In this document: piece after piece, positions 62,501-64,000 of the stretch
Layout: every line of letters begins with the position of its first letter
Position numbering within the stretch: position 1 is the stretch's first letter
NCBI GenBank assembly: GCA_944470555.2
Contig: OX104130.1
Location: forward strand, 44,611,491 to 44,675,490
Direction: 5' to 3'
DNA: 64,000 nt
From: Heterobilharzia americana
Lineage: Eukaryota; Platyhelminthes; Trematoda; Strigeidida; Schistosomatidae
Notes under the pieces: model-generated
What the model saw: only the letters and a program-made list of their open reading frames with translations
Told to the model about the DNA's origin: nothing
Databases searched by the model: none
Translations under genes and position numbers: made by a program

Positions 62501-63538
62501 GAGTGAGTCTTTTTTTCTCAAATTGTTTGCATTGTAGACATGAGTATAAAAATACCACCTGATCTAATGAAATTAATTAAGTGATTGATATATAGCTAAC
62601 CAGTGAAATATATTTATAAAATCCCAATAAAGTAGAAAAGGTAATATCTGATTTTTCCACGGCCTGATATAAGGTCGACGTTTATTACCCGGTACACTTT
62701 CCCCTAATTTATTTAGGGTGGAAAAACGCCTATCAATGGGTAGCTACAGTTAAAGAAGACAAACCAAATATCACTTACAAAATCAGCTGCAATAATTGTG
62801 ACCAACACCACATTGGACAAATTAGTCGCCCTCTTCACCTTCGTTTCAATGAACGCCAATTGACTATTAAGCGTCACTATATTTCATCGCTCATTTCAAT
62901 GCATGTGGATAAATATAGACATGAATTCAACTTTGACAATGTAGAAATCGTTCACAGAAGAAACACAAAGAATATAAGAGAATTCCTAGAAGCTTGGCAT
63001 TCAGGTCAGTCAGCAATCAATAGATGTATAGATATAGACACAGTTTATCAGTAAGTAAGCAAGATAAGTAAGAAAGATAATAAACAACGGAAAGGTTAAA
63101 TGTCAAGCAAGGGAACAGCTAACAAGAAAATCCATACAGTCAATGACACAACAGTCAAAGGAAACAACCAGTCACAAACCAGTTCATCAGACCAAGCTAC
63201 TGAATCACTCACGGCGAGATATTGAAGTCAGTGCTGATGATACCGTCTAGAATGACAGTGAAAGCTCCACGATTAAATCGCCCGGCTCCGAGAACACAAC
63301 ACAACTGAGATCATCCACCTGAGCTACAAATATTCTCCATTAGTTTAAATACCAATAATAACTTCTGTGTTCGCAATTCATTTCTACTATAATTTTTTTC
63401 AGGGAATGTGCAAATGAACAAGGAAGTATGTTTTTGTGGAGTAAATTTCGTGATCGATTATCGCGTGTGGATTCTGACTGTCCAGTTTGTCATCGATGTC
63501 TTGATAGCGATACTGAACGTAATGAGTTACTCAATGAA
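6435..63538 (+). CDS. RAD50: RAD50 double-strand break repair ATPase, 5' part (21 exons, 731 codons, 3' end outside window)
   Basis: RAD50 is the SMC-like ATPase of the MRE11-RAD50-NBS1 complex, which binds, tethers and processes DNA ends in the nucleus. I joined 21 exons by matching the known RAD50 protein order and requiring GT...AG borders. The phases fit throughout, with 2193 nt and no stop. Visible landmarks are an N-terminal [10 protein letters not shown] block, Walker A GQNGTGKT (residues 34-41), the Q-loop block FCHQEDSNW (158-166), a long Lys/Glu/Leu-rich coiled coil (about 200-700), and the zinc-hook CPVC (712-715), close to its place in human RAD50 (681-684). The start ATG at 6435 fits the family N terminus. 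The second coiled coil, signature motif and Walker B lie past the right edge. Introns range from 91 bp to over 9 kb and are filled with transposable elements. No key residue is missing in the part seen. Confidence 0.95.
6558..8123 (+). other. RAD50 intron 1
   Basis: GT...AG intron. It holds a SINE-like segment around 7330-7490 and a short pentamer run (gattt repeated, 7911-7927). Nothing else recognised. Confidence 0.6.
7330..7490 (-). mobile_element. tRNA-derived SINE relic (type 2)
   Basis: On the minus strand it reads cagtggctagatcgcaac, then ggtcttgagtttgatc (B-box-like), then a non-tRNA body (gcagctg/gatttaa-type segment). The same order occurs at 57450-57640. It is diverged. Confidence 0.45.
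8124..8210 (+). CDS. RAD50: RAD50 exon 2 (residues 42-70)
   Basis: Acceptor ttttag, donor gtgagc, 29 codons. It encodes [19 protein letters not shown]...FIHDPK, the conserved helix after Walker A and the GxxPPG turn of RAD50. Confidence 0.95.
9240..9312 (+). repeat. Foldback repeat, tail-only fragment
   Basis: Reads gtggaattgcattgtaccat then agtgcccaagttctt, matching the tail of the foldback copies at 2288 and 52455. No palindromic arms are seen here. Confidence 0.55.
10385..10510 (+). mobile_element. tRNA-derived SINE relic
   Basis: ggagatgtagcacattgggt resembles a tRNA 5' end with an A box, followed by a B-box-like aaattcaaattgaac about 45 bases on. The body after it is not tRNA. It is too diverged to be a working tRNA gene. 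Confidence 0.45.
10919..11026 (+). CDS. RAD50: RAD50 exon 3 (residues 71-106)
   Basis: Acceptor catatag, donor gtaaga, 36 codons. It encodes [18 protein letters not shown]... and [13 protein letters not shown], matching the beta-strand region of the ATPase lobe (VRAQIRLQF / VQRSM in human). Confidence 0.93.
12345..12485 (-). mobile_element. tRNA-derived SINE relic
   Basis: On the minus strand, agtagcccagtagataacgc resembles an A box, and gttctgggttccact lies downstream as a possible B box. Low-identity relic. Confidence 0.35.
12630..12808 (-). mobile_element. tRNA-derived SINE
   Basis: The minus strand carries a good Pol III B box (gggttcgagtcccactcc) and then a body ctccacctaccgaggt...ccaggtagcatc. 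The same body occurs on the plus strand at 46395-46510 and, in part, on the minus strand at 52645-52752. Confidence 0.6.
13080..13184 (+). CDS. RAD50: RAD50 exon 4 (residues 107-141)
   Basis: Acceptor tttttatag, donor gtaatc, 35 codons. It encodes KTLDGSIKR...[10 protein letters not shown], corresponding to the KTLEGVITR...CAEIDRE stretch of human RAD50. Confidence 0.92.
13896..14216 (+). repeat. Inverted terminal repeat, left arm (Penelope-like)
   Basis: Runs from ctcttttcaacgaaatta to about gttgcggttattag. Its reverse complement matches 15366-15686 with only scattered differences. It contains a short (aat)n run near 13998-14010. Confidence 0.88.
14356..14542. repeat. Internal palindrome, about 76-bp arms
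   Basis: Arm 14356-14432 (aacaattaaatata...gatgattga) is the inverted complement of 14467-14542 (tcaatcatcaccca...aattgtt), with a 34-base loop. A third copy of the ttcaatcatcacccag core lies at 14263-14280. It sits next to the inner edge of the left terminal repeat. Confidence 0.8.
14610..15200 (-). pseudogene. Penelope-like protein remnant with GIY-YIG endonuclease
   Basis: Minus-strand pieces: 15132-14935 ([13 protein letters not shown]... linker), 14922-14719 ([19 protein letters not shown]..., with the CxC...YIG...R...H signature of Penelope GIY-YIG domains), and then [20 protein letters not shown] near 14670-14620 after a frameshift. Relic only. Confidence 0.78.
15366..15686 (+). repeat. 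Inverted terminal repeat, right arm (Penelope-like)
   Basis: Reverse complement of 13896-14216. It begins cttaataatcacaacttt and ends cgttgaaaagag. Confidence 0.88.
16067..16140 (+). CDS. RAD50: RAD50 exon 5 (residues 142-166, Q-loop)
   Basis: Acceptor aattag, donor gtcagt after TG, so Trp166 is split 2+1 with exon 6. It encodes [22 protein letters not shown], nearly invariant in RAD50. Gln161 is the Q-loop glutamine. Confidence 0.95.
16455..16575 (-). mobile_element. LINE-A fragment (C-terminal domain)
   Basis: cagccatctcagtcggtgaa and following bases match the minus strand of the LINE-A region encoding [11 protein letters not shown] (compare 30557-30660). A short orphan piece. Confidence 0.55.
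16780..19850 (-). mobile_element. Degenerate RTE-type LINE of a third family (LINE-C)
   Basis: Minus strand, 5' end on the right. It starts near 19830 with [16 protein letters not shown] (first endonuclease motif), [13 protein letters not shown] near 19420, a linker (18994-18596), RT motif [15 protein letters not shown] and motif [11 protein letters not shown] in 18147-17518, and an altered motif C (HEDD where family members have YADD). The C-terminal [17 protein letters not shown] (17134-16928) and DMAQNRNQ end follow. It is broken into at least five frames. It resembles LINE-A in layout but differs in sequence (LERGAPEKF...). No duplication found at its ends. Confidence 0.82.
19851..20854 (+). 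other. Right part of RAD50 intron 5
   Basis: AT-rich, with A-rich runs near 19915-19975 next to the LINE-C 5' end. No feature recognised. Confidence 0.45.
20855..20960 (+). CDS. RAD50: RAD50 exon 6 (residues 166-201)
   Basis: Acceptor ttttttag, donor gttagt. The first G completes Trp166. It encodes [30 protein letters not shown], matching the family pattern LKQKFDEIFSATRYIKALE at the entry to the coiled coil. Confidence 0.94.
21640..23340 (-). mobile_element. Degenerate Penelope-like element (second copy)
   Basis: Minus strand. 23289-22831 keeps an open frame of the N-terminal region ([34 protein letters not shown]). Then come MVSLNVIAV near 22580, GTPMGSPI near 22400-22385, the catalytic YVDDT at about 22305-22290, and a GIY-YIG relic ([12 protein letters not shown]) near 21715-21660. 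Order and motifs fit a Penelope reverse transcriptase. Stops and frameshifts abolish coding. Confidence 0.75.
23811..23869. repeat. (TA)n microsatellite
   Basis: 59 bases of pure alternating TA. Confidence 0.97.
23870..24795 (+). other. Right part of RAD50 intron 6
   Basis: AT-rich sequence up to the exon 7 acceptor. No feature recognised. Confidence 0.45.
24796..24864 (+). CDS. RAD50: RAD50 exon 7 (residues 202-224)
   Basis: Acceptor ccatag, donor gtaaga, 23 codons. It encodes [20 protein letters not shown], similar to VKEYQMELKYLKQYKEKA in human. This is coiled-coil sequence. Confidence 0.9.
25472..25561 (+). CDS. RAD50: RAD50 exon 8 (residues 225-254)
   Basis: Acceptor tttcag, donor gtaagt, 30 codons. 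Charged coiled-coil sequence [20 protein letters not shown]..., in phase with the exons on both sides. Confidence 0.88.
25684..26818 (-). mobile_element. LINE-B copy 2, 5'-truncated and internally deleted
   Basis: The minus strand matches the intact LINE-B (42674-45890) from the late endonuclease (near 26815) through the linker ([18 protein letters not shown]) to [18 protein letters not shown] and [12 protein letters not shown]. It then jumps near 25762 straight to the post-RT segment, so about 540 bp with RT motifs A, B and C is missing. It ends in an (aaat)n-like tail at 25684-25700. It shares the frameshift [15 protein letters not shown] with copy 3. Confidence 0.83.
26819..28267 (+). other. 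Rest of RAD50 intron 8
   Basis: Contains a weak tRNA-like segment on the minus strand near 27043-27115 (gtagctcggtcttgcagttc). Otherwise nothing recognised. Confidence 0.4.
28268..28328 (+). CDS. RAD50: RAD50 exon 9 (residues 255-275)
   Basis: Acceptor tttaaag, donor gtaagt. 20 codons plus one base. It encodes [20 protein letters not shown]. The leftover A joins AA of exon 10 to make Lys275. Confidence 0.87.
28760..28837 (+). CDS. RAD50: RAD50 exon 10 (residues 275-301)
   Basis: Acceptor tttacag, donor gtaaga. It encodes [20 protein letters not shown]...EFK and leaves one G for exon 11. This is coiled-coil sequence. Confidence 0.87.
28945..29030. repeat. Foldback repeat, copy 2 (one arm)
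   Basis: tgtatcacacagtagaacag and ttactggattacgtttcgg match the left arm of copies 1 and 3. The local hairpin ggacacaatttattgtcc is kept; the second arm is missing. Confidence 0.65.
29254..29267 (+). repeat. Target-site duplication of the hammerhead SINE (left)
   Basis: TGAATTCACTTTAT, identical to 29456-29469. Confidence 0.88.
29268..29455 (-). mobile_element. Sm-alpha-like SINE with tRNA head and hammerhead domain
   Basis: On the minus strand a tRNA-like head (gtatctcagcggcctaatgg A box; tgttcaattctc B box) is followed by a hammerhead-type domain. A perfect 14-bp target duplication brackets it. Sm-alpha elements are short schistosome retroposons known to carry a hammerhead ribozyme, so this is a strong pointer to the host group. 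Confidence 0.82.
29290..29345 (-). ncRNA. Hammerhead ribozyme relic (Sm-alpha type)
   Basis: Minus strand reads GACGAGTCCCAAATAGGACG then AAAGGCGCATCC. Stem II (GTCC, loop CAAATA, GGAC) and the GAAA strand are intact. The first core strand, normally CTGATGAG, reads ACGACGAG, so the conserved C3-U4 are changed and self-cleavage is probably lost or weak. Confidence 0.75.
29456..29469 (+). repeat. Target-site duplication of the hammerhead SINE (right)
   Basis: TGAATTCACTTTAT, identical to 29254-29267. Confidence 0.88.
29772..29848 (+). CDS. RAD50: RAD50 exon 11 (residues 301-326)
   Basis: Acceptor aaacag, donor gtttgt. It encodes [20 protein letters not shown], matching the GTDEQLNDLYHNHQ region of human RAD50. 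Confidence 0.9.
30096..31925 (-). mobile_element. LINE-A copy with large internal deletion
   Basis: Minus strand. The 5' region and endonuclease (31637-30860: [50 protein letters not shown]) run to [15 protein letters not shown]. They then join near 30858 directly to the post-RT part ([29 protein letters not shown]). Compared with 2418-6367, about 1.75 kb with most of the RT is missing. The 3' end near 30096 carries a short (atg)n-type tail. Several frameshifts. Confidence 0.85.
31926..33222 (+). other. Middle of RAD50 intron 11
   Basis: Contains foldback copy 3 (32252-32382) and a weak tRNA-like stretch near 32970 (gtgtagtggattatccgc). Nothing else recognised. Confidence 0.45.
32252..32382. 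repeat. Foldback repeat, copy 3
   Basis: Arms tggcacacagtgaccaagta...tttactggatgacg (from 32257) and cgtcatccagtaaatcacac...tgtgcca (to about 32370) are inverted complements around a 45-base centre. Confidence 0.72.
33223..33233 (+). repeat. Target-site duplication, LINE-B copy 3 (5')
   Basis: TTCATCATGGA, repeated at 35298-35308. Short, but placed exactly at both ends of the LINE-B match. Confidence 0.75.
33234..35297 (+). mobile_element. LINE-B copy 3, 5'-truncated, catalytically dead RT
   Basis: It matches LINE-B from the linker (aacttatgtggaaggaaacc; 43850 in the intact copy) to the (aataat)n 3' tail, with an 11-bp target duplication. Lesions: frameshift after [11 protein letters not shown] near 33656, stop in GIK region (taatttagcagg near 34160-34173), stop in LSDAFEV-stop near 34298, and motif C FADD changed to FAND with an extra codon (34437-34452). 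The same lesions occur in copy 4. Confidence 0.88.
35298..35308 (+). repeat. Target-site duplication, LINE-B copy 3 (3')
   Basis: TTCATCATGGA, pairs with 33223-33233. Confidence 0.75.
35830..35990 (+). mobile_element. LINE-A 3'-untranslated end, orphan
   Basis: gatatgagatgtggcaactg followed by caccgttactcactattgct matches LINE-A 6290-6335. No coding part remains. Confidence 0.6.
36104..36205 (+). CDS. RAD50: RAD50 exon 12 (residues 327-360)
   Basis: Acceptor ctgtcag, donor gtaaat, 34 codons. It encodes a coiled-coil stretch ending [15 protein letters not shown], comparable to SELLVEQGRLQLQ in human. Confidence 0.9.
36206..37650 (+). other. RAD50 intron 12
   Basis: GT...AG intron. A 98-codon plus-strand open frame (37162-37458) is not recognised and has no supporting context. 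No repeat identified. Confidence 0.45.
37651..37717 (+). CDS. RAD50: RAD50 exon 13 (residues 361-383)
   Basis: Acceptor tttgcag, donor gtatgt. It encodes [27 protein letters not shown] matches RDSLIQSLA of human. It leaves one G for exon 14. Confidence 0.88.
37718..40089 (+). other. Left part of RAD50 intron 13
   Basis: Mostly unrecognised AT-rich sequence. A probable LINE-A 3'-end piece lies at 39290-39420. Confidence 0.45.
39290..39420 (-). mobile_element. LINE-A 3'-end remnant
   Basis: caagttgccacacttcatag resembles the minus strand of the LINE-A 3' end (tgatatgaggtgtggcaact). Strongly diverged. Confidence 0.4.
40090..41810 (-). mobile_element. Degenerate LINE-A copy
   Basis: The minus strand follows LINE-A from the linker (near 41800) through RT ([14 protein letters not shown], compare ENQAGFRPGRGCID, near 41060) to the C-terminal domain near 40150. 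RT motif A is hardly recognisable. Many stops. Confidence 0.75.
41811..42515 (+). other. Right end of RAD50 intron 13
   Basis: Short (at)-rich stretch near 42205-42220. No gene or recognised repeat. Confidence 0.4.
42516..42625 (+). CDS. RAD50: RAD50 exon 14 (residues 383-419)
   Basis: Acceptor attctag, donor gtgaga. It encodes [20 protein letters not shown]... ending LTEIK. A full-length LINE-B inserted 33 bp past this exon. Confidence 0.87.
42659..42673 (+). repeat. Target-site duplication, intact LINE-B (5')
   Basis: ATCATTTTTCTTGGA, identical to 45891-45905. Confidence 0.95.
42674..45890 (+). mobile_element. Full-length RTE-type LINE with intact ORF (LINE-B copy 1)
   Basis: A 3.2-kb non-LTR retrotransposon with a short 5' leader, one uninterrupted endonuclease/RT ORF, and a (TAA)n tail at 45873-45890. 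A perfect 15-bp target duplication flanks it. It lies in RAD50 orientation and starts 48 bp after exon 14. It shares RTE-type layout with LINE-A but only distant sequence. The intact ORF and perfect duplication mark it as the youngest element seen and possibly still active. Confidence 0.93.
42861..45872 (+). CDS. LINE-B endonuclease/reverse transcriptase, intact (1003 aa)
   Basis: The enzyme nicks the target and reverse-transcribes the element RNA. The frame stays open upstream to 42738, but the first ATG is at 42861 (MTPVGESLR). Endonuclease: GTWNVRTM (Asn), ICESRWNG (Glu), [17 protein letters not shown] (Asp, Asn) and GSDHYLVQG (Asp-His) are all present. [37 protein letters not shown], motif [11 protein letters not shown], motif [11 protein letters not shown], catalytic motif C FADD, and [10 protein letters not shown]-terminal domain: [10 protein letters not shown] and [15 protein letters not shown]. 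Every catalytic residue I can check is intact. A Gln/His-rich stretch (HHHHQQQQQ) follows motif C. No RNase H. Confidence 0.93.
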   Translation: MTPVGESLREANWPMCLLSMKAKVNVGTWNVRTMFEPSKAAQIAKEMRRYNIEVLGICESRWNGSGLSKLSTGESIIYSGHPDANHEHTEGVAIMMSSRASKALMQWEPISSRIMTARFNSKGRKVTIIQCYAPTNNAEQEKKEDFYRQLQSTLDKTSVGDIKILMGDMNAKLGGDNTGRELTMGREALGEMNENGELFAEFCAFNDLVIGGSVFRHKDIHKATWISPDGHTKNQIDFISISRKWRRSLLNTRSRRGADVGSDHYLVQGTFQIKLKAFKEAGDRPQFKYNTRKLKDETTKEIFKAAIKTKWETSRDIPEETCVEEHWKSLKAMWKETCTAVLGRKKKEDKEWISTDTWKLIEERRMVKQKINQCKDAQRQEELSTMYKTLDKEVKKSARKDKRHFYDTLASEAEQAAGKRDLTTLYQITRLLSGKRPTQMKPIKDEEGNLITKEEKQRKRWADHFKKLLNRPPPALRPEIPPAAAELQVNINPPTKMEVLNAIKLLKGGKAAGPDGIPPEALRTDAETTADMLTPLLQKVWKEEKVPDDWKKGYLVKLPKKGDLSACKNWRGITLLSTPSKILSRIILERLKDALDSKLRPEQAGFRKYKSCADQIATLRIIIEQSVEWQSALYLNFIDFEKAFDSVDREVIWKLLQYYGVPQTFIRLIQQLYEDATCQVIHNGKLSDAFEVKTGVKQGCLLSPMIFLIVVDWIMQQTVGSEKRGIHWTTEKNLEDLDFADDLCLMSHKLEDLQAKTNKLTEEAAKTGLQVNIEKTEVMKIPHHHHQQQQQTPITVNGRNLKEVTSFTYLGSTVSTTGGTDEDVKVRIGKARQAFISLKPVWRSSALSMRNKIRIFNTNVKSVLLYGSETWRATKGISNKLQTFINNCLRSLLKIRWPEKISNKELWERSNQEPITQQICRKKWRWIGHALRRPTEDITRQALEWNPYGKRRVGRPRVTWRRSCEEEMRASGLSWNQVQKISENRGHWRRATEALCSTRNPRD
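45891..45905 (+). repeat. Target-site duplication, intact LINE-B (3')
   Basis: ATCATTTTTCTTGGA, identical to 42659-42673. Confidence 0.95.
45906..47249 (+). other. RAD50 intron 14, segment after LINE-B
   Basis: Holds the SINE at 46375-46515; the rest shows nothing I can support. Confidence 0.45.
46375..46515 (+). mobile_element. tRNA-derived SINE fragment
   Basis: aattcgatccccgctccacc (B-box end of the tRNA head), then taccgaggt...acccaggtagtatcac and aggtgtggctcactacc. Same order as the minus-strand SINE at 12630-12808. Confidence 0.6.
47250..49890 (+). mobile_element. Degenerate LINE-C copy
   Basis: cagatcggacaacagacagg near 47352 matches the first endonuclease segment (QIGQQTG) of LINE-C at 19700-19725. 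Then come a weak DLN region near 47740, RT pieces in 48886-49206 ([31 protein letters not shown]) and the C-terminal [15 protein letters not shown] near 49590-49630. Heavily decayed. Confidence 0.75.
51178..51261 (-). mobile_element. LINE-A fragment (C-terminal domain)
   Basis: cagccatctcggaaggtgca... matches the same short LINE-A segment as 16455-16575 and runs straight into an (AT)n tract. Confidence 0.5.
51262..51307. repeat. (AT)n microsatellite
   Basis: 46 bases of alternating AT. Confidence 0.96.
51588..51649. repeat. (AT)n microsatellite
   Basis: About 62 bases of alternating AT, about 280 bp from the previous tract. Confidence 0.96.
51802..51906 (+). CDS. RAD50: RAD50 exon 15 (residues 420-454)
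   Basis: Acceptor tttttag, donor gtacgt, 35 codons of charged coiled-coil sequence ([19 protein letters not shown]...), in phase with both neighbours. Confidence 0.86.
52368..52500. repeat. Foldback repeat, copy 4 (right arm and tail)
   Basis: tgtccgaaacgtaatccagt and tactgttacactgtgtgata, followed by the shared tail aaatggaattacattctacc. The left arm is not evident. Confidence 0.68.
52645..52752 (-). mobile_element. tRNA-derived SINE with good Pol III boxes
   Basis: Minus strand: ggagatgtggctcatcggtt (A box TGGCTCATCGG), then cgctggttcgaaccccactt (B box GGTTCGAACCC), then ctaccgaggtctgagcagcc. The best preserved SINE head here. A tRNA gene is unlikely because the anticodon stem does not close and the body continues. 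Confidence 0.65.
52753..55002 (+). other. RAD50 intron 15, right part
   Basis: AT-rich sequence with no reading frame or repeat I can support. Confidence 0.45.
55003..55104 (+). CDS. RAD50: RAD50 exon 16 (residues 455-488)
   Basis: Acceptor ttcattag, donor gtaagt, 34 codons of Lys/Glu-rich coiled coil ([19 protein letters not shown]). A LINE-B copy begins about 20-30 bp downstream. Confidence 0.86.
55132..57434 (-). mobile_element. LINE-B copy 4, complete 5' end, internal deletion, dead RT
   Basis: Minus strand. The 5' leader at 57434-57330 matches LINE-B 42674 onward. A broken endonuclease (SRKWRRSQ near 56500) joins near 56425 directly to the RT start ([18 protein letters not shown]), dropping about 1 kb of linker. 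The stops and the FAND motif C (55968-56001) are the same as in copy 3. The 3' end near 55168 has an AT-rich tail merging into (TA)n. A possible 7-bp duplication gttatat (55125, 57435) is weak because of the AT run. Confidence 0.85.
57450..57640 (-). mobile_element. tRNA-derived SINE (type 2)
   Basis: Minus strand: cagtggctggatggataacg, then ggtcttgaatttgatcccta (B-box-like), then gtccagtaatcccagat...tggttctgcagctgattt. Same order as 7330-7490. Confidence 0.5.
57641..58989 (+). other. RAD50 intron 16, right part
   Basis: No feature recognised apart from a short (ct)n run near 57719-57736. Confidence 0.4.
58990..59175. repeat. Foldback repeat, copy 5
   Basis: Arms ccatacaatgaaacagtgtt/atctactggacta (from about 58997) and tatccagtagatagtactg/tttcactgtg are inverted complements. 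The shared tail (aaatgaaatcaaattctg; gtccaagttttactctta) follows. Diverged from copies 1-4 but same order. It ends about 36 bp before exon 17. Confidence 0.68.
59212..59324 (+). CDS. RAD50: RAD50 exon 17 (residues 489-526)
   Basis: Acceptor tttgtag, donor gtaagg. It encodes [19 protein letters not shown]...[11 protein letters not shown] and ends with GA, completed to Asp526 by exon 18. Confidence 0.88.
59532..59566. repeat. (AT)n microsatellite
   Basis: 35 bases of alternating AT. Confidence 0.95.
59570..61080 (-). mobile_element. Degenerate LINE-A copy, interrupted by LINE-B copy 5
   Basis: The 3' end at 59570-59790 (tcgattctaaaccatatcac; ccaaccactgacttcg) and RT motif B region (LRQGCPLS... 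near 59970) lie left of the LINE-B insert. The upstream RT region (QQTRG...GIQA near 60640-60550, and the linker to about 61080) lies right of it. About 130 bp spanning motif A are missing at the break. Confidence 0.7.
60011..60548 (+). mobile_element. LINE-B copy 5, 3' end only, nested in LINE-A
   Basis: Starts at ctcattaacctaaaaccagt and runs to the (aataat)n tail. Very close to copy 4 (same stop gatgagttgggc near 60370-60382, same STKNLSLN reading). 5'-truncated, so it holds only the post-RT domain. Confidence 0.85.
61081..61750 (+). other. RAD50 intron 17, right end
   Basis: No feature recognised. Confidence 0.4.
61751..61849 (+). CDS. RAD50: RAD50 exon 18 (residues 526-559)
   Basis: Acceptor gttgcag, donor gtaagt. 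It encodes [20 protein letters not shown]... and ends with AT, completed to Ile559 by exon 19. Confidence 0.88.
61941..62195 (+). CDS. RAD50: RAD50 exon 19 (residues 559-644)
   Basis: Acceptor ttttttag, donor gtataa. This is the longest exon. It encodes [20 protein letters not shown], matching the human [20 protein letters not shown] block, then coiled coil. Intron 18 before it is only 91 bp. Confidence 0.93.
62377..62502 (+). CDS. RAD50: RAD50 exon 20 (residues 644-686)
   Basis: Acceptor gctatag, donor gtgagt. It encodes [20 protein letters not shown]..., corresponding to YEDKLFDVCGSQDFES just before the zinc hook in human RAD50. Confidence 0.93.
62690..63320 (+). mobile_element. Penelope-like element fragment (GIY-YIG part)
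   Basis: Plus strand reads [20 protein letters not shown], then [21 protein letters not shown] and [12 protein letters not shown]. This is the order of a Penelope GIY-YIG endonuclease (CxxC, YIGQxxR, H.F.FDxV, N). The YIG tyrosine has become His. It differs clearly from the element in intron 4. No RT and no inverted repeats seen. Confidence 0.68.
63403..63538 (+). CDS. RAD50: RAD50 exon 21 (residues 686-731, zinc hook)
   Basis: Acceptor tttttcag, donor gtaagt. It encodes [20 protein letters not shown]. The CPVC (63479-63490) is the CXXC zinc hook through which two RAD50 coiled coils dimerise via one shared zinc. Later exons lie outside the window. Confidence 0.95.
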
Positions 63539-64000
63539 GTAAGTAATTATTAAAGAGTAAGAATAAAAGGCATCTCTCTGCTGAAAAATTTTCTTCAGAA
63601 TACATATTCCTACATTTTGTCGTAACCAAATTGGCCCGTTTTAGTGAGGGCAGGACTATCTCTTTAAGGAAACGCTCATGTGTGTTGATTTGATATCTAA
63701 TTATTTAATTAAATTTAGTTGTAGTACAGTGGTATATCTATTTTGTAAAAAAAAACATGTCCAACGAATGTGGAATTATTATTATTATTATTATTATTAC
63801 TCATTCAGTTTGGTGTTTATTTATATTTAATAGTCCTACTCTCTGTGTTTTCTTCATGTATGGAAGGTGTCAAAAAGAGCTATTATGTAATCATCTGACT
63901 GTGTAAATTATTCTATTTGAATAAATCAAATGCACTGTGAATATGTCAACAGCTGTCTAAAGGAAAATATTCTACAACCACCGCTATCAAATTTTACGAT
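63539..64000 (+). other. RAD50 intron 21, start
   Basis: Begins gtaagt. Contains an (ATT)n run at 63774-63799. The next RAD50 exon is not in the window. Confidence 0.6.
63774..63799. repeat. (ATT)n microsatellite
   Basis: About eight to nine ATT units. Confidence 0.9.

Noticed and set aside
1..64000. CRISPR array, bacterial operon or prophage
   Set aside because: No regular spacer array and no bacterial gene organisation; introns, RTE LINEs and SINEs show eukaryotic nuclear DNA.

Overview
This looks like nuclear DNA of a blood fluke (Schistosoma or a close relative). It is AT-rich, has long introns packed with RTE-type LINEs, Penelope-like elements and tRNA-derived SINEs, and carries a SINE with the schistosome Sm-alpha hammerhead signature. 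The genus is an inference from repeat content and protein similarity.

The only host gene I can support is the 5' two-thirds of RAD50, the DNA double-strand-break repair ATPase, on the + strand. I could assemble 21 coding exons (6435-63538). All have GT...AG introns, and the phases join without a break into 731 codons. They run from the ATG and Walker A motif (exon 1), through the Q-loop (exon 5) and the first coiled-coil arm, to the CPVC zinc hook (exon 21, residues 712-715). The second coiled coil and the Walker B half lie beyond the right edge.

Left flank (1-6434): worn LINE-A pieces (1-1482), a foldback repeat (about 2110-2325), then a complete LINE-A (2418-6367). LINE-A is bounded by a perfect 14-bp target-site duplication and ends only 67 bp before the RAD50 ATG.

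Introns: intron 4 holds a Penelope-like element with 321-bp inverted terminal repeats. Intron 5 holds a decayed LINE-C. Intron 6 holds a decayed Penelope-like element. Introns 8, 11, 16 and 17 hold defective LINE-B copies. Intron 10 holds the hammerhead SINE with its target-site duplication. Intron 13 holds an old LINE-A. Intron 14 holds a full-length LINE-B with an intact endonuclease/reverse-transcriptase ORF and a perfect 15-bp duplication, followed by a decayed LINE-C. Intron 20 holds a Penelope GIY-YIG remnant. A small palindromic repeat family recurs about six times.

The least expected points are: (1) two LINE-B copies in opposite orientation share the same stop codons and a destroyed catalytic motif, and flank exons 12-16; (2) the young LINEs sit within tens of bases of RAD50 coding exons; (3) the foldback repeats; (4) the nested palindromes of the Penelope element.
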